DNA of 64,000 bases, taken from Aquabacter sp. L1I39 (GTDB taxonomy: Bacteria > Pseudomonadota > Alphaproteobacteria > Rhizobiales > Xanthobacteraceae). This document shows positions 29,001-38,155 of this stretch, piece by piece (positions within the stretch are counted from its first letter, which is position 1; every line of letters starts with the position of its first letter). Under the pieces are notes generated by a model. That model was given only the letters and a program-made list of their open reading frames with translations, was not told the DNA's origin and did no database searches. The DNA lies in contig NZ_CP072392.1 in NCBI RefSeq assembly GCF_017742835.1, forward strand, positions 4,115,695 to 4,179,694, read 5' to 3'. The position numbers and the translations under genes are program-made.

Positions 29001-29921
29001 ATGTCCACCACGCTGCTTCTTGTCCAACTTCTCAACGGGCTCCAGCTCGGCATCCTCCTGTTCCTGGTGGCGGCCGGGCTGACGCTCGTCTTCGGCGTCA
29101 TGGACGTGATCAATCTCGCCCATGGCGTCCAGTACATGCTGGGCGCCTATCTGATGGTGACCGCCACCGCGCTCACCGGCAGCTTCTGGCTGGGCCTGCC
29201 GCTGGCGCTTGGCGCGGCTCTGGTGCTGGGGCTGGTGCTGGAGCGCCTCGTCATCCGCCCGCTCTATGGCCGCGACCATCTGGAGCAGGTGCTGGCGACC
29301 TTCGGCGTCATCCTGTTCGTGAACGAGGCGGTGAAGATGGCCTGGGGCTCCGCGCCTTTGTCCATCCCCATGCCCGCCTTGCTCTCCGGCTCGGTGCGGC
29401 TGATGGATGGCCTGAATTATCCGGTCTATCGCCTGGTGCTCATCGGCGCCGGCCTTGCGGTTGCCGGCGGGCTCTATCTTCTCGTCACCCGCACCCGCAC
29501 CGGCATGCTGCTGCGGGCGGGGGCCACCAATGCGCCCATGGTCTCGGCGCTGGGCGTGGATATCGGCCGCCTGTTCGCCAAGATCTTCGCCTTCGGCGCC
29601 ATGCTGGCTGCTTTCGCCGGGGCGCTGGCGGGGCCCATTCTGTCGGTGGAGCCGGGCATGGGGGATGGGCTTCTCATCCTCGCCTTCGTGGTCATCGTCA
29701 TCGGCGGCATCGGCTCCATGCGGGGGGCCTTCGTGGCGGCGCTGCTGGTGGGGCTCATCGACACGCTCGGCCGGTCCTTCCTCACCGATCTCCTTAAGCT
29801 CATCATGAGCGCCTCCGCCGCCACCCAGGCGGGGCCGGCGCTCGCCTCCATGTCCATCTATCTGCTGATGGCGGGGGTGCTCTTCTTCCGGCCGCGCGGC
29901 CTGTTCCCGGCGCCGGCATGA
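29001..29921 (+). CDS. livH: Branched-chain amino-acid ABC transporter permease (LivH type)
   Basis: The 306-residue inner-membrane permease has about eight helices. The LivH pattern LQLGILLFLVAAGLTLVFGVM, then DVINLAHG and GGIGSMRGAFVAALLVG, is clear. It forms the pore with the LivM-type protein. It starts 66 nt after the binding-protein gene and overlaps the next gene by 4 nt. Confidence 0.92.
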   Translation: MSTTLLLVQLLNGLQLGILLFLVAAGLTLVFGVMDVINLAHGVQYMLGAYLMVTATALTGSFWLGLPLALGAALVLGLVLERLVIRPLYGRDHLEQVLATFGVILFVNEAVKMAWGSAPLSIPMPALLSGSVRLMDGLNYPVYRLVLIGAGLAVAGGLYLLVTRTRTGMLLRAGATNAPMVSALGVDIGRLFAKIFAFGAMLAAFAGALAGPILSVEPGMGDGLLILAFVVIVIGGIGSMRGAFVAALLVGLIDTLGRSFLTDLLKLIMSASAATQAGPALASMSIYLLMAGVLFFRPRGLFPAPA

Positions 29922-30853
29922 TGGCGCGCTTTCTCCTGCCGCTGGCTTTGTTCACCTTGCTCGCCGCCGCGCCTTTGGCGGCGGACAATTACCTTTTGTC
30001 GGTCATCGCGCGCGGCATGATCCTGGCGATCGCCGCCGTGAGCCTGGATTTGATCCTCGGGGCCGGCGCGCTCGTCTCCTTCGGCCATGCGGCGGTGATG
30101 GGGATCGGCGCCTATGCGGTGGGCATCCTCGCCGAAGAGGGCGTGACAGACGCGCTCTGGGCCTTTCCGGCGGCCATGGCGGCGGCGGGGCTGTTCGCGC
30201 TTGTCACGGGCGCCGTCGCGCTGAAGACGCGCGGCGTCTATTTCATCATGATTACGCTCGCCTTCGGGCAGATGGCCTTCTTCGTGACGCAGAGCCTGTC
30301 CGCCTATGGGGGCGATGACGGCCTGCCGCTGGCGGTGCGCTCGACGCTCGCCGGCCAGCGCTGGCTGAAGGGGGCGGTGCCCTTCCATTACGCCACCCTC
30401 GGTTTCCTGGCGGCCACCTTCCTTCTGTGCCTCACCCTCCTGTCCTCGCCCTTCGGCCGCACCTTGCGGGCGGCCAAGGAGAATGAGCGGCGCACGCGGG
30501 CGCTGGGCGTTGATCCCTATCCCTACCGCCTCATCGCCTATGCGCTCGCCGGCGCCCTGGCGGGGCTGGCGGGGGCACTGTTCGCCAACCTCACCGAGTT
30601 CGTGAGCCCCGCCTATCTGTCCTGGCATCGCTCGGGCGAGCTCATCGTGATGGTGGTTGCCGGGGGCATGCTGATGGGGCGCATGGGCACGCTCACGGGC
30701 GCCATCATCGGCGCGCTGGGCGTGGTGCTGGTGGAGGAAGGCCTCGCCCATTTCACCGAGCATTGGCGCATCCTGTTCGGCCCGTTATTGGTGCTGCTGG
30801 TCCTGGTGCCGCCGGCTCTGGCGCGGCTGATGCGGCGGGGGAGGGCGGCATGA
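29918..30853 (+). CDS. livM: Branched-chain amino-acid ABC transporter permease (LivM type)
   Basis: The 311-residue permease has LDLILGAGALVSFGHAAVMG, KTRGVYFIMITLAFGQM and FVSPAYLSWHRSGELIVMV, all LivM signatures. It pairs with the LivH-type permease. ATGA overlaps at both ends (29918 and 30850) indicate translational coupling through the operon. Confidence 0.92.
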   Translation: MMARFLLPLALFTLLAAAPLAADNYLLSVIARGMILAIAAVSLDLILGAGALVSFGHAAVMGIGAYAVGILAEEGVTDALWAFPAAMAAAGLFALVTGAVALKTRGVYFIMITLAFGQMAFFVTQSLSAYGGDDGLPLAVRSTLAGQRWLKGAVPFHYATLGFLAATFLLCLTLLSSPFGRTLRAAKENERRTRALGVDPYPYRLIAYALAGALAGLAGALFANLTEFVSPAYLSWHRSGELIVMVVAGGMLMGRMGTLTGAIIGALGVVLVEEGLAHFTEHWRILFGPLLVLLVLVPPALARLMRRGRAA

Positions 30854-31595
30854 GCGCGCCCCTCCTGGAGATTTCCGGCCTCTCCAAGGCCTATGGTGCC
30901 CTGGTGGTGACGGATGGGGTGGACCTGTCCGTCCATCCAGGCGAAATCCATGCGGTCATCGGCCCCAACGGCGCGGGCAAGACGACGCTGGTCTCGCAGA
31001 TCGCCGGCGAGGTGACGCCCGATGGCGGGCGCATCCTGTTCGAGGGGCGGGACATCACCCATCAGCCGGTGCACCGGCGCGCCAAGGCGGGGCTGTCGCG
31101 CTCGTTCCAGATCACTTCGGTTTTTGCTGCCTTCACGGCGCTGGAAAACGTCGCTTTCGCGCTCCAGGCCGCCTTCGGACCGTCTTTCCGTCTGGTGCCG
31201 GCCTTTGGCGCGGCGCGCCGGCAGAGGGAAGAGGCGCGGGACCTGCTGGCGCTCGCGGGCCTGGAGACGCGCGGGGAGGTCCGCGCGGCGGATCTCAGCC
31301 ACGGCGAAAAGCGGGCGCTGGAACTGGCCATGGCGCTCGCCTGCCGTCCCCGCCTCCTGCTGCTGGACGAGCCCATGGCGGGCACTGGGCCGGAGGAAAG
31401 CCGGCGCATGGTGACGCTTATCGAGGAAGTGCGTGAGCGCTGCCCCATCCTGCTGGTGGAGCACGACATGGAGGCGGTGTTCCGCCTGGCGGACCGCATC
31501 AGCGTTCTTGTGGCCGGCCGCGTCATCGCCTGCGGCACCGGGGACGAAGTGCGCGCCGACCCCGCCGTGCGGGCCGCCTATCTGGGGGACGAGGC

Positions 31596-31599
<4 letters not shown>
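30850..31599 (+). CDS. livG: Branched-chain amino-acid ABC transporter ATPase (LivG type)
   Basis: The 249-residue ATPase has Walker A GPNGAGKTTL, Walker B LLLLDEPMAG and a signature segment LSHGEKRALELAMAL, where LSHGE replaces the usual LSGGQ and is seen in LivG proteins. The LivG-specific SRSFQITSVF follows the Walker A domain. The ATG overlaps the livM stop. Confidence 0.92.
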
Positions 31600-32299
<700 letters not shown>

Positions 32300-32315
<16 letters not shown>

Positions 32316-33109
32316 GCCGCCACCGCCAGATGATGGAGCACGATGCCGGAGGTGGTGGCAACGTTCAGGCTGTCGAATCCTTCGGCCATGGGAATGGAGA
32401 CCGTGCGGGTGCGCGCCAGGATGTCGCCCGGCAGGCCTGGCCCCTCCGTCCCGAACACGGCGGCGATCCGAGGCGGCCGCGTCAGGTTGTGCAAGGGCGT
32501 CGCGCCGGCTGGTGAGAGCGAGGCGACGGCAAAGCCCGCCTCTTCCAGCAGCGCGATCATGCCCGCGCCCGTCTCCACCCGCGCATAGGGCACGATCAGG
32601 CTCGCGCCCACCGAGACGCGGATGGCCTTGCGGTAGAGCGGGTCGCAGCAGGCGCCGTCCATGAGAACCGCATCCACCCCGAACGCCGCCGCATTGCGGA
32701 AGATGCCGCCCACATTGTCGTGGTTGGTGATGCCCACCAGCCCCGCCACCACCGCCCGCTCCGGCAGTTCGCCCAGGAGCGTGGCGGCCTCCGGCACCGG
32801 CCGGGGTGCCACCAGGGCGAGGATGCCGCGATGGATGTGGAAGCCGACAATGGCGTCCATCACCTTCTGCTCGGCCACGTGCACCGGCACTGCCGGATCG
32901 AGGCTCGAGAGCGCCGGGGCGAGGCGGGCGAGGCTCGACTGGGAGAGCAGCAGCGAGAGGATGCGGTGTTCGGGCCGCGACAGGAGCAAGCGCAGCACCA
33001 CCTCGCCCTCGGCGATGCAGCGGCCCTGCCGGCCCACTAGGTCGCGTTCACGGACGGACAGGAAATCGGCGATGCGCGGGTCGTCGGGATCGGTAACGGG
33101 CAGGATCAT
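32300..33109 (-). CDS. TrmH/SpoU-family RNA 2'-O-ribose methyltransferase
   Basis: The 269-residue SPOUT enzyme has the three knot motifs: NHDNVGGIFRNAAAFG, AVFGTEGPGLP and IPMAEGFDSLNVATTSGI. An N-terminal substrate-binding domain resembles RlmB/TrmH types. It methylates a 2'-hydroxyl in tRNA or rRNA, and the target position is unknown. Its start overlaps the stop of the upstream LacI-type gene by 4 nt, an odd partner for an RNA methylase. Confidence 0.9.
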
Positions 33110-34161
33110 GGAGCGCGACGCGACACCGGTTTGGGCGGCCCGGCGGAGCCGCGCACCACGAGGTGTGGCTCCAGCACCACCCGCTCCACCGGCCGGGTGG
33201 GATCGGCGATGCGGGCCAGCGCCAGAGTCGCCGCCGCCCGTCCATATTCGGGAATGCGGGTATAGACCGTGGTGAGGGCGGGATGCCAGAGGGCCGCCTC
33301 GCCAATGTCGTCATAGCCGACGATGGACACATCCTCACCCACCACGCGCCCAGCCGCTTGGACCCCGATCATGGCGCCGAAGGCGCACAGATCATTGAAG
33401 CTCACTGCGGCGGTGGGCGGCTCGGACAAGGCCAGCAATTGCTCCATGGCAAAGCGCCCATGCTCGCGCGTCCCCCGTCCCGGCATGACCAGCGCAGGAT
33501 CGAAGGGCAGTCCTGCCGCATCAAGACCTGCTCGATAGCCGGCAAAACGGCGTCGTCCCGTGGAGGCAGCCTCGAAACCCCCGATCATGGCGATGCGCCG
33601 GTGGCCGAGCGCCACCAGATGGGAAACGGCCAGCCGCACGCCGGTCACATCGTCCGAGCCGGCAAAGTCGAACCCCGAGCCTTCCACCTCCCGCGTCACC
33701 TGCACCACGGCGATGCCGGTGGCGGCGAGCGCCCGCAAGTCGTCCACCCCGGTGCCGGCGGCAGGCGAGACGATGAAGGCATCGGGCCGGTATTCCGCCA
33801 GCGTGCCCAGAACCTGAGTCTGGCGCGCCACGTCCTCCTGGCCCACCCCCAGCAGCACCGTCTTGCCCGCGGCGCTGAGCGCATCCTCCAGCGCGGCCAG
33901 AAGCTCGGTGAAGGAGGGGTTGATGATGTCGTGGAGGCCGACGCCGATGATGTTGGTGCGCGCGGTGCGCAGCGAGGCGGCGCCGCGATTGGCCACATAG
34001 CCGCGCGCGCGGGCCACCTCCTGCACCTTCTGCCGGGTGGCTTCCGCCACCACCGGGCTGTCGCGCAGCGCCAGCGAGACCGTGGCCGTGGACAGGCCGA
34101 GTTCGAGCGCCAGGCGCTGGAGCGTCACCTTGCCCCGGCTGGCATGCAGCGTGTCGTCCAT
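33106..34161 (-). CDS. LacI-family transcriptional regulator
   Basis: The 351-residue protein has the LacI helix-turn-helix (VTLQRLALELGLSTATVSLA, ~13-32) and a sugar-binding-like effector domain ending in SIVGYDDIGEAALWHPALTT. It most likely regulates the divergent beta-hydroxyacid dehydrogenase at 34271. GGGAGGGG precedes the ATG at 34161. It is translationally coupled to the downstream RNA methyltransferase. Confidence 0.91.
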   Translation of the reverse strand: MDDTLHASRGKVTLQRLALELGLSTATVSLALRDSPVVAEATRQKVQEVARARGYVANRGAASLRTARTNIIGVGLHDIINPSFTELLAALEDALSAAGKTVLLGVGQEDVARQTQVLGTLAEYRPDAFIVSPAAGTGVDDLRALAATGIAVVQVTREVEGSGFDFAGSDDVTGVRLAVSHLVALGHRRIAMIGGFEAASTGRRRFAGYRAGLDAAGLPFDPALVMPGRGTREHGRFAMEQLLALSEPPTAAVSFNDLCAFGAMIGVQAAGRVVGEDVSIVGYDDIGEAALWHPALTTVYTRIPEYGRAAATLALARIADPTRPVERVVLEPHLVVRGSAGPPKPVSRRAP

Positions 34162-34189
34162 CGCCCCTCCCCCGATTGCTGTTCTTAGA

Positions 34190-34227
34190 CGTTTCATGTG
34201 GGCGTTTCATCCATGCTAAACGATTTA
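34190..34227. promoter_or_regulatory. Candidate LacI-type operator region
   Basis: The 109-nt divergent gap contains CGTTTCAT twice (34190-34197 and 34203-34210) and the palindrome TAAACGATTTA at 34217-34227, perfect except for its centre. LacI-family sites usually carry a central CG with flanking A/T, as these do. Confidence 0.45.
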
Positions 34228-34270
34228 ATCCGCGCGACCAAAAGGCAATCTGCAGGGAAGGAGCGACCCC

Positions 34271-35194
34271 ATGGAAAAGCCCAGGATCGGTTTCATCGGC
34301 GTCGGGCTGATGGGCCACGGCATGGCCAAGAACATCGTGGAGAAAGGGTTTGTCCTCACGGTGATGGGCCATCGCAACCGGGCGCCGGTTGAGGATCTGC
34401 TGGCGCGGGGCGCCCGCGAGGCGAAGACGCCGGCCGAATTGGCCGCGGCCTCCGACATCGTTGTCCTGTGCGTGACCGGGGCGCCGCAGGTGGAGGCGGT
34501 GGTGCGCGGGCCGCACGGGTTGGTGGCGGGCGCGCAGCCCGGGCTCCACATCGTCGACACCTCCACCTCCGAGCCGGCCTTGACCATGGCCCTGCACGCG
34601 GAGCTGAAGGAGAAGGGCATCCATTATTGCGACGCCCCTCTCGGCGGCACGCCGATCCAGGCGGAGGAGGGCAAGCTCTCGGCCATGGTGGGGGCGGAAG
34701 AGGGTGCATTCCGGACGGTGGAGCCGGCCATTGCCGCCTTTGCCGCACGCATCATCCATGTGGGCGGCCCCGGCGCCGGCCACACCATGAAGCTGCTCAA
34801 CAATTTCCTGTCGCTGGGCTATGGCGCCATCTATGCGGAGGCGCTGGCCCTCGCGGCCAAGGTGGGCGTGACGCCGCAGGTGTTCGACAGCGTCATTTCC
34901 GGCTCGCGCATGGATTGCGGCTTCTACCAGACCTTCTTCAAATATGTGCTGGAGCGGGACGTGAACGCCCACCGCTTCACGCTGTCCAATGCCCACAAGG
35001 ACATGCGCTATGTGAACAACCTGGCGAGCGCGGTGGGGGCGGCCAATTTCGTCAGCGCCAGCGTCAAGAATGTCTATGCGGCCGCAGAGGGCCTTGGCCG
35101 GGGAGACTGGAACGTGCCGCAGATTTCCGACGTGGTGGCGGAGCTGAACGGCGTCTCGCTCGGGCCGGTGCCGCAGCTGGAGCAGGAGGACTAA
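34271..35194 (+). CDS. NAD(P)-dependent beta-hydroxyacid dehydrogenase (GarR/HIBADH-like)
   Basis: The 307-residue protein has FIGVGLMGHGMAKNIVEKG for NAD(P), the substrate loop DAPLGGTPIQAEEGKL and the catalytic Lys in GAGHTMKLLNNF. It belongs with 3-hydroxyisobutyrate dehydrogenases and tartronate-semialdehyde reductases. The sugar-linked LacI regulator next door favours a sugar-acid substrate over valine breakdown. AGGGAAGGAG precedes the ATG. Confidence 0.87.
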   Translation: MEKPRIGFIGVGLMGHGMAKNIVEKGFVLTVMGHRNRAPVEDLLARGAREAKTPAELAAASDIVVLCVTGAPQVEAVVRGPHGLVAGAQPGLHIVDTSTSEPALTMALHAELKEKGIHYCDAPLGGTPIQAEEGKLSAMVGAEEGAFRTVEPAIAAFAARIIHVGGPGAGHTMKLLNNFLSLGYGAIYAEALALAAKVGVTPQVFDSVISGSRMDCGFYQTFFKYVLERDVNAHRFTLSNAHKDMRYVNNLASAVGAANFVSASVKNVYAAAEGLGRGDWNVPQISDVVAELNGVSLGPVPQLEQED

Positions 35195-35201
35195 GGAGCG
35201 C

Positions 35202-35885
35202 TCAGCCCGTCGCAGCTTCAGGCGCTTTTTCACCTACGCCGCAATGGGGGCGCACGCCATAGGCCCTCAGGAAGAAGGTGGCCGCGCGCCGCGCGGACGC
35301 CTCGATCTGCTCGGGGGGTGGCGTTTCTTCCGAGCCGCCCAGCAGGATGGGGGTCATCACCCCATCCTTGCACAAGAGCAGGAACTGGCTGGCTGCCGTC
35401 TCCAGGTCGTCGATCTCCAGCAGGCCCTGCTCCACCTTCGTCTTCAGGAAGGCGGCCACGCGCCGGGTGCCGGACTTGGGGCCGGCCTCCAGGAAGCGGC
35501 GGCCGATCTCGGGGAACTTGCCGGCGATGGCGATCACGGTGCGCAGGATGGCCACGTTGCAGGGCAGCACCATCATTTCAAGATAGGAGGTGCCGAGCCG
35601 CGTGAGCGCGGTGGTGAGATCGAGCCCACTCGCCTCAAGCTGGAAGGTCCGTTCCGCCGTCTCGTCGCATTCATGGCTGACCAGCGAGGCGAAGAGATCG
35701 ACTTTATCCTCGAAATAGACGTAGAGCGTGCCCTTGGAAACACCCGCCGCACGGGCGATGTCCCCCATGCTGGCGGCATCGAAGCCGCGCTCGAAGAACA
35801 CTTGGCGGGCACCGTTGAGGATCTGACGGCGCTTTTCCGGATCCTGCCCCGCGGCCGGCGGGTCCCTTGTCTCCACATGCGTCAA
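35202..35885 (-). CDS. TetR-family transcriptional regulator
   Basis: The 227-residue repressor has FERGFDAASMGDIARAAGVS and KGTLYVYFEDKVDLFASLV, the DNA-binding domain of the AcrR-like group, followed by a TetR_C-type ligand domain. The best start is TTG at 35885, with AGGAG 8 nt upstream. The open frame runs on far upstream but only through operator sequence. Two strong palindromes at 36001 and 36062 are likely binding sites. No pump gene is adjacent, so the target may be itself or distant. Confidence 0.87.
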   Translation of the reverse strand: MTHVETRDPPAAGQDPEKRRQILNGARQVFFERGFDAASMGDIARAAGVSKGTLYVYFEDKVDLFASLVSHECDETAERTFQLEASGLDLTTALTRLGTSYLEMMVLPCNVAILRTVIAIAGKFPEIGRRFLEAGPKSGTRRVAAFLKTKVEQGLLEIDDLETAASQFLLLCKDGVMTPILLGGSEETPPPEQIEASARRAATFFLRAYGVRPHCGVGEKAPEAATG

Positions 35886-36000
35886 AACGCGAACTCCTGC
35901 CGACCCGCTCCCCCTGCAGCCCGCGTGCGAGCCTAGAATTGTTCTCCGGTAGAAATTGAGGCAAGGCAAGCGTTGCCAGAGGGGGGATGTAAAAAAATTG

Positions 36001-36015
36001 ACCGAACCGTTCGGT
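36001..36015. promoter_or_regulatory. Operator 1, perfect 7-bp-arm palindrome
   Basis: ACCGAACCGTTCGGT is ACCGAAC and GTTCGGT around one central base. A TTGACC -35-like box at 35998-36003 overlaps it, so binding would block a promoter. It lies 115 nt upstream of the TetR start. Confidence 0.7.
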
Positions 36016-36061
36016 TTGGTGTTGCGCGCCGAAACGAAGGGGGCTAGAAAGCTCTTCGTTG

Positions 36062-36076
36062 ACTGAACGGTTCGGT
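36062..36076. promoter_or_regulatory. Operator 2, same palindrome with one mismatch
   Basis: ACTGAACGGTTCGGT repeats operator 1 with one changed base. The centres are 61 bp apart, about six helical turns. TTGACT at 36059-36064 overlaps it in the same way. Confidence 0.65.
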
Positions 36077-36140
36077 CTGATTTCGGACCGCAACCCGGGA
36101 TCCGACCGTTCCGGAGGGAGGAGAGCACCGCCCCCGCTCT

Positions 36141-36159
36141 CCTCCCTCCCTCCCTCCCT
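36141..36159. repeat. CCCT simple-sequence repeat
   Basis: A run of about five CCTC/CCCT units makes a pure pyrimidine tract. It is upstream of the secreted-protein gene and may be length-variable. Confidence 0.7.
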
Positions 36160-36390
36160 TCCCGCCATGAAGGCGGCAGGGCCGGGGCCTCATCCGGTCG
36201 GTCCCCGTTCCAGCCCCCGCTCCGCGCTAAGTTTCCCGGCATTTTGCGCCGTCCATCGGCTGCCGATGGCCTGCCCCGCGCGGCGCCTTGCCGCGCACGT
36301 CTTGAGACTGAGACCGTCATGGGCCATTTTCGGTGCTCTCTCTCCGTCGGAAGCGCGCGTGCTCCCGATCCCAGCAGCGGAACCTGATTC

Positions 36391-36750
36391 ATGATGTTCG
36401 GCACGAAGATTGGCGGTCTGGCCGCCGCCGCGGCGATCGCCTCCCTCTCCGGCCTCGCGTCCGAGGCGGCGCGCGCCGAGCCGTGCATCGAGCAGATTGT
36501 GGCCCTGCAGCAGCGCCTGAAGGCGGTGCAGCCCTCCGGCCCCAAGCCGCCGACGGAACCCCAGAGCGTCGGTGCCCAGCTGGACCACCAGCCCACGCCC
36601 TCGTCGGTGGAAGCGGCGGAAGGCAAGCTGCCGCCAGCGGTTGGCCCCGCCGCCGCGCTGAATGCCGCGCAGAACTTCCAGGCGGCCGGCGACGAGCAAT
36701 CCTGCCTGAAGGCGGTGGCCGAGGCGCGCAAGATGATGGACGGCAAGTGA
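36391..36750 (+). CDS. Small secreted protein, unknown function
   Basis: The 119-residue product has a signal peptide (cleavage near ARAEPC, residue ~29), two cysteines (EPCIEQI and EQSCLKAV) that could pair, a Pro-rich middle and a C-terminal helix. It is probably periplasmic. I do not recognise the family. ATGATG gives two possible starts one codon apart. Confidence 0.65.
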   Translation: MMFGTKIGGLAAAAAIASLSGLASEAARAEPCIEQIVALQQRLKAVQPSGPKPPTEPQSVGAQLDHQPTPSSVEAAEGKLPPAVGPAAALNAAQNFQAAGDEQSCLKAVAEARKMMDGK

Positions 36751-36780
36751 TTGCGCCGATGGTGACGGCACCGCACTCCC

Positions 36781-36804
36781 GCCGCGCCCTCTGACGGGCG
36801 CGGC
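36781..36804. terminator. GC hairpin between convergent genes
   Basis: GCCGCGCCC and GGGCGCGGC pair in a 9-bp stem with a 6-nt loop, between the small secreted-protein gene and the end of puuB. There is no T tract, so termination strength is uncertain. Confidence 0.4.
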
Positions 36805-36807
36805 CAG

Positions 36808-38097
36808 TCAGAGCCGGTCGCGCAGGGCGTAATAGGTCAGTCCCGCCACCATCAGCGGGAAGCGCAGCAAGGTGCCGCCCACGAAGCCGGGCACCGGCAG
36901 CCGGGCCAGAAGGTCGAACCGGCCCATCTGGCCTGCCACCGCTTCGGCGAGGATCTTGCCATAGAGCGGTGCCAGCGCGACGCCCTGGCCACTATAGCCG
37001 GCCGCGACCAGCACCTGGCTCGACAGCCGCCGCACGAAGGGCAGGCGCGTCATGGTGATGCCCAGCGTGCCGCCCCAGGCATAATCCAGCCGCGCGTCCG
37101 CCAGTTGCGGGAAGATGCGCAGCATGAAGGGGCGCACGAAGCTCTTCACGTCCTCGCGGAGCGTGCGCCGGTAATTCTCGCCGCCGCCGAACAGCAGGCG
37201 CCCGTCCGGCGTCATGCGATAATAGTTCACGACGAAGCGGCTATCGGCCACCGCGGCGCCATTGGAGATGATCTCTGCGGCCCGTGCGCCCAGGGGCTCG
37301 GTGACGGCGATATAATTGTTGATGGGCATGACGTGGGTGTCCACGCGCCCGTCGAGCCCGTCCATCAGGCCGTTGCCGCAGAGCAGCAGAATGTCGGCCT
37401 TCACCGACCCGCCACCGTCCGTCTCAACGGTCACACCGCCGCCCGCGCCGGTCTCGGCGAAACGGACCGCTCGTGTTCCCTCATGGATTCGCGCGCCTGC
37501 CGCCAGCGCCGCGCGCGCAAGGCCCACGGCGAAGTTGAGCGGGTGCAGGTGCCCCGCCCCATGGTCGATCATGCCGCCATAATAGCCGTCTGACCCCACC
37601 AAAGCGCGCAACTGCTCACGGTCGAGGAGGTCGATGCGGTCATAGCCGTACTCGGCTTTGAGACGCCGCACATAGGCCTGCGTCATCGGCACGTAATTGG
37701 GCTTGTGGTCGGCGATGATCAGGCCGTCGGACAGGTCGCAGGCGATGGCATGGCGCGCCACGAGGTCCCGCACCAGGCCCTTGGCCTCCTCCGCGAGCGC
37801 CCAGAGCTTGGCGGTATCGTCCTTGCCGACGGCGCCTTCCAGATAGTCCACGTCGCGGCGCTGGCCGGAATGGATCTGCCCGCCATTTCGCCCGGAGGCG
37901 CCCGAGCCGATGCGACCGCCTTCCAGCACCACCACGCGGATTCCGCGCTCGGCGAGGTGGAGGGCGGCGGACAGGCCAGTATAGCCTGCGCCGATAATGA
38001 CCACGTCCGCCGTTACGGGACCACGCAGGGCCGGCTGTTCAGGCAGGGGGTGCGCCGTCGCGGCGTACCAGGAGTTGGGGTGGCCGGTGAGTTTCAT
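36808..38097 (-). CDS. puuB: FAD-dependent oxidoreductase, probable gamma-glutamylputrescine oxidase
   Basis: The 429-residue DAO-family flavoenzyme has the N-terminal FAD fold ADVVIIGAGYTGLSAALHLA and IGSGASGRNGGQIHSGQRR, with C-terminal AAGYSGQGVALAPLYGK. These fit PuuB, which oxidises gamma-glutamylputrescine in the Puu pathway. It follows the PuuA-like gene on the same strand with a 58-nt gap, which supports the assignment. Other amine or amino-acid oxidases of the DAO family are alternatives. Confidence 0.83.
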   Translation of the reverse strand: MKLTGHPNSWYAATAHPLPEQPALRGPVTADVVIIGAGYTGLSAALHLAERGIRVVVLEGGRIGSGASGRNGGQIHSGQRRDVDYLEGAVGKDDTAKLWALAEEAKGLVRDLVARHAIACDLSDGLIIADHKPNYVPMTQAYVRRLKAEYGYDRIDLLDREQLRALVGSDGYYGGMIDHGAGHLHPLNFAVGLARAALAAGARIHEGTRAVRFAETGAGGGVTVETDGGGSVKADILLLCGNGLMDGLDGRVDTHVMPINNYIAVTEPLGARAAEIISNGAAVADSRFVVNYYRMTPDGRLLFGGGENYRRTLREDVKSFVRPFMLRIFPQLADARLDYAWGGTLGITMTRLPFVRRLSSQVLVAAGYSGQGVALAPLYGKILAEAVAGQMGRFDLLARLPVPGFVGGTLLRFPLMVAGLTYYALRDRL

Positions 38098-38155
38098 GTC
38101 GTGTGACGCCGCTGTGAGCCGCGCGCCGGAGCGCGCGGCCGGAAAGCGCTGCGCC

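Larger units (their letters stand above)
35886..36390. other. Intergenic region, 505 nt, regulatory
   Basis: This gap separates the TetR gene (minus) from a small secreted-protein gene (plus). It holds the two operators described separately, a CCCT simple repeat at 36141-36159, and otherwise GC-rich sequence with no convincing gene. Confidence 0.6.
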
